Origin: CAIWHR01 sp963830485
GTDB taxonomy: Bacteria > Pseudomonadota > Gammaproteobacteria > Burkholderiales > Casimicrobiaceae
Direction: 5' to 3'
DNA: 64,000 nt
Assembly: GCA_963830485.1 (NCBI GenBank)
Contig: CAWHNE010000006.1
Coordinates: 1-64,000 of the forward strand
The translations under genes and the position numbers were made by a program. The notes under the pieces were generated by a model. It did not search any database. It saw nothing but the letters and a program-made list of their open reading frames with translations, and was not told where the DNA came from. Numbering within the stretch: position 1 is the first letter of the stretch; each line of letters starts with the position of its first letter. Below are positions 48,314-56,244 of this stretch, piece by piece.

Positions 48314-48540
48314 CGTGATCTCCGTAATTCTCCGGCCAGGCCGCAGCCGACCCTTCGCGCGGGGGAACGCGCGAACGGCGAGCAGGGGCCCCGAGCTTGC
48401 TTGGGGATGCGAGCCATCGGGAGCGCGTTCGGAGGCCGACCCCTCGGCGCGACGACCTGCTCCGGCACGCGGAGGCCGAACCGGCTCGCCGCTCGCGCCG
48501 CGGCCTCCGCACTGCCGTCTTTGATCGATCCGCCGACTTG

Positions 48541-48622
48541 TCGGCCGCATGCGTCGACTCGCGATCGCTCGCTCCCCCTCGCCTTCGGCGTGGGGCCCCG
48601 GCTCGCCGCTCGCGCCGCTACC
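48541..48622. repeat. 82-bp direct repeat, copy 2
   Basis: Second copy of the repeat at 48030-48111, 511 bases away. It covers the stop codon (48618-48620) of the small membrane protein. A 21-base piece of the same element also occurs at 48481-48501. Confidence 0.85.
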
Positions 48623-48770
48623 ACTTCGACCATTTCTGCAGCCAGAAGCACAGCGCCGCGGCACCCACCCAGGCGCTCCCCATCAGCGGCATCTCCGAGA
48701 TGAACGTCCAGACGAGGGCGTTCACGAGGCACAGCATGATGGCGAAGACGCCGACGAGGATGTTGGTCAC
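48618..48770 (-). CDS. small two-helix membrane protein
   Basis: 50 residues from a GTG at 48768-48770: TNILVGVFAIMLCLVNALVW and MPLMGSAWVGAAALCFWLQK form two hydrophobic segments. The open frame continues upstream to 48902, but that part is arginine-rich and would overlap the lexA promoter. No strong ribosome binding site. Function unknown. Confidence 0.5.
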   Translation of the reverse strand: MTNILVGVFAIMLCLVNALVWTFISEMPLMGSAWVGAAALCFWLQKWSKW

Positions 48771-48841
48771 GGCGGGGCGGGAGCGATGCGGGGTACGCAC
48801 CGATTCTCTCACGCCGCGCGCGCCGGCCCGGCCGAGCCCCC

Positions 48842-48894
48842 TTGACGATAACTCCGGACCGTCTATAATCCGGGTACCGAATATCCATACGGTA
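48842..48894 (+). promoter_or_regulatory. lexA promoter with LexA-type operator
   Basis: TTGACG (48842-48847) and TATAAT (48864-48869) are 16 bases apart. The palindrome TACCGAATATCCATACGGTA (48875-48894) covers the expected transcription start. The same palindrome, 16 of 20 bases identical, precedes dnaE2 at 61788-61807, so it is the likely LexA operator and lexA is autoregulated. Confidence 0.8.
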
Positions 48895-48907
48895 TCAGGC
48901 ATCCTCC

Positions 48908-49591
48908 ATGGCCCCCCGCTCCCGCCGCCCCTTCGCCCACCTGAGACGCGCCCCGCCCGACCTGCCGGACGGGCCGCCGCAGCTCACGGCCCGGCAGCAG
49001 CAGATCCTTGATTGGATCCGCGGCCACCTGGAAGCCACGGGGATGCCGCCCACGCGAGCCGAGATCGCCGCGGGCCTGGGCTTTTCCACCGCCAGCTCGG
49101 CGGAGGACCACCTGCAGGCACTCGCCCGGAAAGGCGCGCTCGAGCTCCTGCCCGGCGCGTCGCGCGGCATGCGCCTCAAGGACATCCCGGGACTGCCGGT
49201 GCAAGGCACGCTGCCGCTCGTCGGCCGCGTGGCCGCGGGGAGCCCGATCCTCGCCGTCGAGAACGTCGAGGCGCGCTACCGGATCGACGCGGGGCTCTTC
49301 GCGCCGCGCGCCGATTACCTGCTGCGCGTGCAAGGGCCCTCGATGCGCGACGCCGGCATCGTCGACGGCGACCTCCTCGCCGTGCACCGGACGGCGGAAG
49401 CGCGCTCGGGCCAGGTCGTCGTCGCGCGACTCGGCGAGGAAGTCACGGTCAAACGGCTGAAACGGCGCGGGCGCGAAGTGCTGCTGGTGGCGGAGAATCC
49501 CGATTTCGCGCCGATCGCGGTCGATCCGCGGCAGGGTTTCGCGATCGAGGGCATCGCGGTGGGGCTGATCCGCGGCGGGAAAGGATGGTGA
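48908..49591 (+). CDS. lexA: SOS repressor LexA
   Basis: 227 residues. N-terminal winged helix (LTARQQQILDWIRGHLEATG, TRAEIAAGLGF), recognition helix STASSAEDHLQAL, cleavage site Ala110-Gly111 in VGRVAAGSP, catalytic Ser145 in QGPSMRDAG and Lys182 in VTVKRLK. All autoproteolysis elements are present. In E. coli the recognition helix reads RSPNAAEEHL; here the base-contacting positions change (Ser39 to Thr, Asn41 to Ser, Ala42 to Ser, Glu45 to Asp), which fits an operator other than CTGT-N8-ACAG. The 22-residue N-terminal extension is unusual. It stands upstream of a repair-type gene and near imuA/imuB. Confidence 0.95.
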   Translation: MAPRSRRPFAHLRRAPPDLPDGPPQLTARQQQILDWIRGHLEATGMPPTRAEIAAGLGFSTASSAEDHLQALARKGALELLPGASRGMRLKDIPGLPVQGTLPLVGRVAAGSPILAVENVEARYRIDAGLFAPRADYLLRVQGPSMRDAGIVDGDLLAVHRTAEARSGQVVVARLGEEVTVKRLKRRGREVLLVAENPDFAPIAVDPRQGFAIEGIAVGLIRGGKGW

Positions 49592-49592
49592 G

Positions 49593-50195
49593 ATGAAAAC
49601 GAAACCGCGCCGCATCGACGTGACCCTGCTCGAGGACCTGCCGAACGTCGGTCCGGCGGTCGCCGCCGACTTCGTGCGGCTCGGCATCCGCACGCCGCGC
49701 GCGCTCGCCGGGCGCGATCCGTACGCGCTCTACGACGAGCTGAACCGCGTCACCGGCACCCGTCACGACCCGTGCGTGCTCGACACGTTCATCGCTGCGG
49801 TGCGGTTCATGGACGGCGCGCCGGCGCGGCCGTGGTGGAAATACACGGCGGAGCGCAAGCGCACGCTCGCGCAGCGCGCGGCCCGCGCCGCCCCGCCGCC
49901 GCGGAAGAAGGCCCCGCCTGCGAACGGCGAGGCGAAGATACTCGGCGCGTCGCTGTGCGGCCTGGGCCCCGTATCGAAGCGGATGCTCGCCGCCGCGGGC
50001 ATCACGTCGGTCGAATCGCTGCGCCGCCTGGGTGCGGTCGAGGCCTACCGGCGCGTGCGCGCGCACGATCCGCGCGCGTCGCTCAACCTGCTGTGGGCGC
50101 TCGAAGGCGCGCTCACCGGCCGGCCGTGGGAGGACGTCGCGCGCAACGACCGCCTCTCGCTCCTGCTGCGACTCGAAAACCGTAACCCTTCCTGA
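49593..50195 (+). CDS. Cdd1-like HhH domain fused to a TfoX C-terminal domain
   Basis: 200 residues, one base after the lexA stop, so co-transcribed. Residues 1-95 match the Cdd1/pathogenicity-locus helix-hairpin-helix family: LEDLPNVGPAVAADFVRLGI, DPYALYDELNRVTGTRHDPC, then a conserved WKYTAERK. After a Pro/Lys linker, residues about 115-195 match the TfoX C-terminal domain: LCGLGPVSKRMLAAAGITSV and SLNLLWALEGALTGRPWEDV. Both halves are HhH-like DNA-binding modules. The lexA-linked position suggests an SOS-induced DNA-binding role (inference). Confidence 0.8.
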   Translation: MKTKPRRIDVTLLEDLPNVGPAVAADFVRLGIRTPRALAGRDPYALYDELNRVTGTRHDPCVLDTFIAAVRFMDGAPARPWWKYTAERKRTLAQRAARAAPPPRKKAPPANGEAKILGASLCGLGPVSKRMLAAAGITSVESLRRLGAVEAYRRVRAHDPRASLNLLWALEGALTGRPWEDVARNDRLSLLLRLENRNPS

Positions 50196-50205
50196 CTGAG
50201 ACTTA

Positions 50206-50250
50206 CCGGACGTCCGCGCCATCTCCGGGCGCGGCGTCCGGCTCTCTTTC
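50206..50250 (+). terminator. intrinsic terminator of the lexA operon
   Basis: CCGGACG (50206-50212) pairs with CGTCCGG (50235-50241), with an inner CCGCGCC/GGCGCGG stem, followed by CTCTCTTTC. It ends the lexA operon. Confidence 0.75.
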
Positions 50251-50300
50251 ACTTCGCTGCCGGCTGTTTCGAACGCATTCGTTGTCATCGAGGAGCTCCG

Positions 50301-50819
50301 ATGCCGCATCCGATCCTCAACCTCGCCGACGTCGACCTGCAACCGCGCCCCGCCGCCTTCGCCGCCACCGGTCCCGCCGCCGAACGCTACGACGCGCGGA
50401 TGGGATCGATCGCCACGCGCCTCGGCGCGCAGAAGCTCGGCTACAACCTGACCACGGTGCCGCCCGGCAAGTGCGCGTTCCCCTTCCACAACCATCGCGT
50501 TAACGAAGAGATGTTCTTCGTCGTCGAGGGCGAGGGCGAAATCCGGATCGGCGATGCCGTCCACCCGATCCGACGGGGCGACGTGATCGCCTGCCCGCCC
50601 GGAGGGAAGGAAACCGCGCACCAGATCGTCAATACCGGCGCGACCGAATTGCGCTACCTCGCGGTCAGCACGAAGCTTTCGCCCGAGATCGCCGAATATC
50701 CCGACAGCGGCAAATTCGGCGTGCTCGCCGAGTCTCCCGCGGGCGCGGACGGCAAGCTGCAGACGTTCCGCTTCGTCGGCCGCGAAAGCCAGGGCGTCGA
50801 CTACTGGGAAGGCGAGTAG
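50301..50819 (+). CDS. cupin-domain protein
   Basis: 172 residues. One conserved cupin barrel: motif 1 in FHNHRVNEEMFFVVEGEGEI and motif 2 near DVIACPPGGKETAHQI, giving the His/His/Glu/His metal set. Members of this branch bind a metal and may act as sugar isomerases, epimerases or oxygenases; the substrate is unknown. Followed at 50867 by a glutathione transferase. Confidence 0.85.
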   Translation: MPHPILNLADVDLQPRPAAFAATGPAAERYDARMGSIATRLGAQKLGYNLTTVPPGKCAFPFHNHRVNEEMFFVVEGEGEIRIGDAVHPIRRGDVIACPPGGKETAHQIVNTGATELRYLAVSTKLSPEIAEYPDSGKFGVLAESPAGADGKLQTFRFVGRESQGVDYWEGE

Positions 50820-50866
50820 CGAGGCGGCGCGCCGGCGATCGTTTTCTGGACACACGAGGAGGCACG

Positions 50867-51499
50867 ATGTACACGCTCTACGGCAAGAAAGGCTCGGGCT
50901 CGGCGTCCACGCAGGCAGCGCTCGAGGTCATCGGCGCGCCGTACCGGATCGTCGAGACGGCGTCGTGGGACACGAACGAGGCGTTCGTCGAGCTCCTGAA
51001 GCTGAACCCGTTGGGGCAGATCCCGACGCTCGTGCTGGAAGACGGCAGCGTGCTCTCCGAAAGCGCGGCGATCCTGATCCACCTCGGCAGCGTGCACCCC
51101 GAGGCCGGCCTGCTCCCGCAAGAACCCTCCGCTCGCGCGCAGGCGATCCGCGGCCTCGTGTTCATTCCGGCGAACTGCTACGCGGCGATCAGCGTGATCG
51201 ACTTTCCGGAGCGCTGGTGCGCCGACGCCGATCACGACGAGGCCGTGAAGGAGCGCATCCGCGCCGGCACGCGTGCGCGGCTGCACCGGCACTGGGAGAT
51301 GTTCGCCGACCTCTTCCCGGTACGCCCGTATCTCGGCGGCGCGCAGCTGGGCGCGCTCGATCTCCTCGCCGCCGTCGTGTCGAAGTGGTCCGGCTCGCGC
51401 AAGCATCTGCAACAGGCACGACCGGCGTTCCACGAGGCGCTGCTGCGCATCGAGGCGCACCCGAAGGTCGCGCCGGTCTTCGCGCAGCACTGGCCGTAA
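50867..51499 (+). CDS. glutathione S-transferase family protein
   Basis: 210 residues: N-terminal thioredoxin fold (MYTLYGKKGSGSASTQAALE; cis-Pro and Ser in LNPLGQIPTLVLEDGSVLSE, ESAAILIHLG) and an all-helical C-terminal domain. The GSGS turn takes the place of the usual catalytic Tyr/Ser/Cys region. Cytosolic conjugation or peroxidase activity is likely. A REP hairpin begins directly at its stop codon. Confidence 0.9.
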   Translation: MYTLYGKKGSGSASTQAALEVIGAPYRIVETASWDTNEAFVELLKLNPLGQIPTLVLEDGSVLSESAAILIHLGSVHPEAGLLPQEPSARAQAIRGLVFIPANCYAAISVIDFPERWCADADHDEAVKERIRAGTRARLHRHWEMFADLFPVRPYLGGAQLGALDLLAAVVSKWSGSRKHLQQARPAFHEALLRIEAHPKVAPVFAQHWP

Positions 51500-51570
51500 C
51501 GGGGACAGACCACGTTTTCCGGTCTTCCGGCTTTCTCTGGTAAGCCTGCGAAAAACGTGGTCTGTCCCCG
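51500..51570. repeat. REP-like element, 19-bp perfect inverted repeat
   Basis: CGGGGACAGACCACGTTTT (51500-51518) is the exact reverse complement of 51552-51570, separated by 33 bases. It occupies the space between the GST and VOC genes. A second, diverged copy lies inside imuB at 53872-53945. The unit differs from the GGTCTGACCC palindromes around the RAYT at 9982. Confidence 0.85.
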
Positions 51571-51597
51571 ATTTTCCAACCGTTCGAGGAGGCATCC

Positions 51598-52068
51598 ATG
51601 GCCGTGAAACCGATTCCAGATGGCTACCACAGCGTCACTCCGTATCTGATCCTGGACGACGCCACGCGCGCGCTCGAGTTCTACAAGAAGGCGCTGGGCG
51701 CTATCGAATTGATGCGGTTCCCCGCCCCCGGCGGCAAGATCGGGCATGCCGAGATCAAGATCGGCGACTCGCCGGTGATGCTCGCCGACGAGAACGCGGA
51801 GATGAACGCGCGCAGCCCGCGCACGATCGGCGGCTCGCCGATCTCGCTCATGGTCTACGTCGAGGACGTCGACGCGCGCGTCGCGCAGGCGGTCGCCGCC
51901 GGCGCGAAGCTCACGCGCCCGGTCGCGAACCAGTTCTACGGCGATCGCACCGGCGGCATCGAGGATCCGTTCGGCTATCACTGGTACATCGCCACGCACG
52001 TCGAGGACGTGCCGCCGGCCGAGCTCGAGCGTCGCGCGGCGAAGGCGATGGGCGGCGGTTCGGATTGA
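51598..52068 (+). CDS. VOC-family (PhnB-like) protein
   Basis: 156 residues with the glyoxalase/bleomycin-resistance fold: YHSVTPYLILDDATRALEFY, GHAEIKIGDSPVMLADENA and GGIEDPFGYHWYIATHVED. ATG 51598 follows GAGGAGG. The PhnB-like branch is mostly of unknown function; metal-dependent isomerase or dioxygenase chemistry is possible. Confidence 0.88.
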   Translation: MAVKPIPDGYHSVTPYLILDDATRALEFYKKALGAIELMRFPAPGGKIGHAEIKIGDSPVMLADENAEMNARSPRTIGGSPISLMVYVEDVDARVAQAVAAGAKLTRPVANQFYGDRTGGIEDPFGYHWYIATHVEDVPPAELERRAAKAMGGGSD

Positions 52069-52110
52069 CAATGGATGGGATGGCCGCGGTGATCGCGGCC
52101 GCCCAGTGCG

Positions 52111-52800
52111 ATGCCCGCCGCTACGAACGCTGCGCTCGCCGCCGTGCTCGCGAACCCCGCGATCTGGCGCGGCGGCGATTGCGCGCCCGAGCCGGCGGCG
52201 ATGCCCTCGGGCTTTGCTGAACTCGACGCCGTGCTGCCCGGCCGCGGCTGGCCCGCAGGCGCCTTGACCGAGATTCTGCTGGCGCGCGAAGGCATCGGCG
52301 AGATCGGGCTCACGCTGCCCGCGCTCGCGCGCCTGCAGGCCACCCGTCGCGACGTCGTCTGGATCGCGCCGCCGCACGTGCCCTACGCGCCGGCGCTCGC
52401 GGCCGCGGGTCTCGATCTCGCGCGGCTCGTGATCGTCCGCTGCCGCAGTGGCGGCGACGAGCTGTGGGCGTACGAGCAGGCGCTGCGCGCGCCCGAATGC
52501 GGCGCCGCGTTCGCGTGGCTCGGCGCACGCGACGAGCGCGTGCTGCGCCGGCTCGCGGTCGCCGCGCGCGAAGGCCGCACCTGGGGCGTGCTGTGGCGGC
52601 GCCCGGGCCAGCACGCAACCGCGACGGCCGCGCCGCTGCGTCTCGCGCTCGCGCCGCACGAGCGCCGGCTCGCCGTGCGCGTGCTGAAGCGCCGCGGCGG
52701 CGATCTCGCGCGGCCCGTGCTGATCGACGTCGACGACCCTGGAGCCAGGCTCGATTTTCATCGACGGTCGACGATTCCCCCGAGCCTGGCGGTTTTCTAG
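52111..52800 (+). CDS. imuA: translesion-synthesis accessory protein ImuA
   Basis: 229 residues of the ImuA/SulA-like family: ALAAVLANPAIWRGGDCAP, SGFAELDAVLPGRGWPAGAL, LTEILLAREGIGEIGLTLPA and AVRVLKRRGGDLARP. It is RecA/SulA-related but lacks a proper Walker A, as is usual. ImuA works with ImuB and DnaE2 in SOS-induced mutagenesis. I see no LexA palindrome directly upstream. It is separated from imuB by a DinB-fold gene. Confidence 0.85.
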   Translation: MPAATNAALAAVLANPAIWRGGDCAPEPAAMPSGFAELDAVLPGRGWPAGALTEILLAREGIGEIGLTLPALARLQATRRDVVWIAPPHVPYAPALAAAGLDLARLVIVRCRSGGDELWAYEQALRAPECGAAFAWLGARDERVLRRLAVAAREGRTWGVLWRRPGQHATATAAPLRLALAPHERRLAVRVLKRRGGDLARPVLIDVDDPGARLDFHRRSTIPPSLAVF

Positions 52801-52809
52801 GAGCTTGCG

Positions 52810-53397
52810 ATGCCGACCTCTCCCCTCGCCCACCACTTCTACACGATGGCCTGCAACAACGCGTGGTCGAATCACCGGCTGCTCGCCGCGTGCAGCCAGC
52901 TTTCGCAGGACGATTTCGTCGCCATGCGCGTGAGCTTCTTTCCCTCGATCAAGGCGACGCTCAACCACAATCTCACCGTCGACTGGTATTACGTCGACGC
53001 GATCGAGCGCAGTGTCCGCGGGGAGCCGCCGAATCTCGAGGCCGGCCGCTTCTACGAACCCGAGGAGCCGTTCGACACCTGTGCGGCGCTGTCGGAGGCG
53101 CAGCACGCGGTCGATCGCCGGCTCGTCGCCGTGTGCACGCCGCTGACCGACGCCGATCTCGTCCGGCCCATCGCCGTGCCGCGACGCGCGGGCATCCAGC
53201 AGGAGCCCGCGACCCGATTGCTCGCGCACCTGTTCCAGCACCAGATCCACCATCGCGGGCAGGCGCACGCGATGCTCGCCGGCACGCCGGTCAAGCCGCC
53301 GCAGCTCGACGAATTCTTCTGCGCGAACGAAGCGCACCTGCGCGCCGCGGAGTTGGCGGAGATCGGGTTGTCCGAGCAGACGATCTGGCGGACGTAG
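52810..53397 (+). CDS. DinB-fold protein (metal-dependent helical bundle)
   Basis: 195 residues. SPLAHHFYTMACNNAWSNHR at the start, LNHNLTVDWYYVDAIER in the second helix and LLAHLFQHQIHHRGQAHAML in the third give the three metal-binding His of the DinB/YfiT-like superfamily. This is the Bacillus DinB-type four-helix bundle, unrelated to E. coli DNA polymerase IV. Members include thiol transferases; activity here is unknown. It is nine bases from imuA and eight from imuB, so it travels in the mutagenesis operon. Confidence 0.85.
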   Translation: MPTSPLAHHFYTMACNNAWSNHRLLAACSQLSQDDFVAMRVSFFPSIKATLNHNLTVDWYYVDAIERSVRGEPPNLEAGRFYEPEEPFDTCAALSEAQHAVDRRLVAVCTPLTDADLVRPIAVPRRAGIQQEPATRLLAHLFQHQIHHRGQAHAMLAGTPVKPPQLDEFFCANEAHLRAAELAEIGLSEQTIWRT

Positions 53398-53405
53398 CGG
53401 GCATC

Positions 53406-54930
53406 ATGCTGTGGGCGTGCCTGCGGCTGCCGTCGCTGCCGCTCGACGTCTTCGCCCGCGCGCTCACGCCGGCCGACGCCGCGCGTGCGTTCGCCGTCAC
53501 GACCGGCGGGCATTACCCGCGCATCGTCGCCGCGAATGCCGCCGCGGACGCCGCCGCCGTCGTGCCAGGCCAGCTCGTCTCGGCGTCGCTTGCGCTCGTG
53601 CCCGACATCATGCTCCGCGATCGCGATCCGCAGCTCGAGACCGCGGCGCTCGCGGCGGTCGCGGCCTGGGCCACGCAGTTCACGCCGGCGGTGTCGCTCG
53701 CGCCGCCTGACGCGGTGCTGGCCGAGATCGGCGGCAGTCTGCGGCTCTTCGGAGGCTTGCGGCGGCTCGCGGCGGAGCTCGCGCGCGGCGCGCACGATCT
53801 GGGCTACGCGTCGCGGCTCGCGCTCGCGCCCACGCCGCTCGCGGCACTCATGTTCGCGCGCGACGCGAAATCGGGGACAGACCACGTCTTTCACGCTGAC
53901 TGTGTCCGTCACGGCGATGTTTCCGAAAAACGTGCGTCTGTCCCCTCTCCCGCTCGCGCATCTCGACGTCGCGCCGGAGATCGTCGCGACGCTCGCCGCG
54001 GCCGGCGTCACGACGTTCGGGGAGGCGTGCGCGCTGCCGCGCGCGGCGCTCGCGCGGCGTGTCGGTGCCGATTTCGTCGCCACGCTCGACCGCGCGCGCG
54101 GGCTTGTCGCCGATCCGCGCCCGCTGTTCGTGCCGCCACCGCATTACGAGGGAAGGCTCGAGCTGCCGGCGCCGGTCGCGGACGTCGAGGCGCTCGCGTT
54201 CGCGACGAACCGGCTCGTGCGCGAGCTCGCGGGCTGGCTCGTGGGACGCGGCCTGGGCGTGCTCGAACTCGCGCTTTCGCTTGCCCACGAACGCTACGTC
54301 GGCGTCAAGACCGGCGTGCCGGCGACGGCCGTCCGCGTCGCGCTCGCTGCGCCGGCGCGCGAGCCCGTGCACCTGATCGCCGTGCTGCGCGAGCGGCTCG
54401 CGCGCGTCGAGCTGCCCGCACCGGTGGAAGCCGTCGCGCTCGCGAGCGGGCAGACCGCGCCGCTCGCGGGCCGCAATCTCGGTCTCCTGCCCGGCGACGA
54501 GGTCGCCGTGACGGTGCCGCTCGTCGACCGGCTGCGCGCGCGCCTGGGCGATGGTGCGGTGACGCGGGTCGTGCCGCGCGCCGAACACCGTCCGGAGCGG
54601 GCAAGCGAAAACAGAGTCAGGCTCGAAGTTCCGGGCCGCATCGCGTCTGCGAAGTCAACGCAAGGAAAAGACGAGTCCGACCTCGCCTTTCCACTCCGTC
54701 CCGTGTGGCTGCTTGCCGAACCCGCGCCGCTCGGGCAGCTCGTCGAAGCGCAGCCATGGGTGCTGCGCGACGGCCCCGAGCGGATCGAGTCCGGCTGGTG
54801 GGACGGCGCCGACGTGCGCCGCGACTACTTCGTCGCCGAGACGCCGCGCGGCGAAACCGTCTGGATCTATCGCGACCACCGCTACGGGATCGATGACGGC
54901 GAGTGGTTCATGCACGGGATATTCAGCTAG
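53406..54930 (+). pseudogene. imuB: Y-family polymerase-like ImuB, interrupted by a REP element
   Basis: Residues 1-155 (LWACLRLPSLPLDVFARALT ... SRLALAPTPLAALMFARDA) are the ImuB N-terminus in one frame. A REP-like insertion at 53872-53945 follows. The remaining 330 codons (SPLPLAHLDVAPEIVATLAA ... YGIDDGEWFMHGIFS) are in a different frame and run to the stop at 54930. The original frame stays open but becomes arginine-rich nonsense. ImuB is the clamp-binding hub linking ImuA and DnaE2. Unless the assembly is wrong, this allele yields only a chimeric product. Confidence 0.8.
53872..53945. repeat. REP-like element inside imuB
   Basis: CGGGGACAGACCACGT at 53872-53887 and AAAAACGTGCGTCTGTCCCC at 53926-53945 are inverted arms of the same element as 51500-51570, with one extra base and a different loop. 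Its insertion explains the frame change between the two halves of imuB. Confidence 0.75.
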
Positions 54931-55162
54931 CGCGACGCGCGGAGGACACATCGCGCGACGCGCGCGGAAGACACCCGGCGCGTCCGCAGTGGCAGCGTCG
55001 TCCACTACAAATAGTGAGGCCGACGAGAGCGCCGCGCCGCCCGCCGTATGGCATTCCACCGCCTGCGCGCGATGCTATCGTCGCCGCGCTCCGTCGTAAC
55101 CTCGCAGAAATCGCAGTCGTGCCGTTTGCCGATCAAAATATTCCATCAGGGAGCCACGCAAC
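54931..55162. other. intergenic, nothing recognised
   Basis: Short gap between imuB and a beta-helix gene; it includes the leader of the latter (GGGAG near 55150). No other element seen. Confidence 0.3.
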
Positions 55163-56125
55163 ATGAAACCTGTGATCTTGTCCTGTACAGCTGCAGCACT
55201 CGTCGCCCTCGCACTGACGTCCGCGCCCGCGCAGGCGCAGGCGACGCGCACCTGGGTTTCGGGCGTGGGCGACGACGCGAATCCCTGCAGCCGCACCGCG
55301 CCGTGCAAGACGTTCGCCGGCGCGATCAGCAAGACGTTCATCAACGGCGAGATCAATTGCCTCGACCCGGGCGGCTTCGGCGCGGTGACAATCACCAAGT
55401 CCATCACGATCGACTGTCACGAGATCTTCGCGAGCATCCTCGCGAGCGGCACGACCGGGATCCTCATCAACATCGCGCCGAACGCGAACGACCCGCTGCG
55501 GACCGTGCGGATTCGTAATCTCAATATCAACGGCGCCGGTGCCTCCGGCACCGTGGGCACGCGGACGGGCCTCAATGGCATACGGATCGACCAGGCCGAC
55601 ATGGTCTACATCGAGGATGTGCTGATCTCCGACTTCAGCCAGCGCGGAATCTTCGACCAGCGAACGGCGGGCGGCCGGCTCAACGTGACCAACACCACGC
55701 TGCGCAACAACGCGGTCGCCGGCATCGTGGTATCCCCGGCCGTCGGCTCGACGCGGATCGACGTCGCGATCGACCACGTCACCGCGGCCGGCAACGGCTC
55801 GGGCATGGTGTTCAACAACGGCCCGCGCGTGATGGTCAACAACAGTTCGTGCTCCAACAACGACAACTCCGGCGTCGAGTCGACGTCCTCGGCGGGATCG
55901 ACCACGGTCAACATCAACCGAAGCATGGTCAGCAACAACGGTGGCGCCGCGATGCTCACGACCGGAACGTCGATGCTCCGGTTCTCCGACACCGACATCG
56001 CGTTCAATGCCACCGGCTTCAGCGGTGCCACCCAGACCTTCGGGACGAGCCGCATCACCGGCAATCTCGTCATCGGGACGGTACCGACACACATGGGCGG
56101 CAGCTTCGACGGCGGCCAGATCTGA
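55163..56125 (+). CDS. secreted right-handed beta-helix protein, divergent member
   Basis: 320 residues. ATG 55163 with GGGAG upstream; signal peptide about 1-25 ending in QAQA. The opening TRTWVSGVGDDANPCSRTAP and CKTFAGAISKTFINGEINCL is recognisably the same family, but GGEVVILDSAGYGPV is replaced by NGEINCLDPGGFGAV. Beta-helix rungs follow (LRNNAVAGIVV, INRSMVSNNGGAAML). Four cysteines near the N-terminus may form disulfides. It is the only member near the SOS genes. Confidence 0.83.
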   Translation: MKPVILSCTAAALVALALTSAPAQAQATRTWVSGVGDDANPCSRTAPCKTFAGAISKTFINGEINCLDPGGFGAVTITKSITIDCHEIFASILASGTTGILINIAPNANDPLRTVRIRNLNINGAGASGTVGTRTGLNGIRIDQADMVYIEDVLISDFSQRGIFDQRTAGGRLNVTNTTLRNNAVAGIVVSPAVGSTRIDVAIDHVTAAGNGSGMVFNNGPRVMVNNSSCSNNDNSGVESTSSAGSTTVNINRSMVSNNGGAAMLTTGTSMLRFSDTDIAFNATGFSGATQTFGTSRITGNLVIGTVPTHMGGSFDGGQI

Positions 56126-56244
56126 CGCGGCGTCTTGCTTCCCCGCGGTCGCGCCGTCCGCCGGCGCGGCCGTGGCCCCTTCCGCGGCACGCGCGCCGCG
56201 GTCCGTCCCCGCTGTCTTGACAAGCGCGCTGACGCGCCCGGGTG

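Noticed and set aside
52810..53397. DNA polymerase IV (E. coli DinB)
   Set aside because: The sequence is a 195-residue helical bundle with three conserved His, not a Y-family polymerase; the shared name is historical.
52464..54896. 810-codon open frame through imuA, the DinB gene and imuB
   Set aside because: Only the part from 53406 to about 53870 encodes a real protein (ImuB N-terminus); the rest is out-of-frame read-through.
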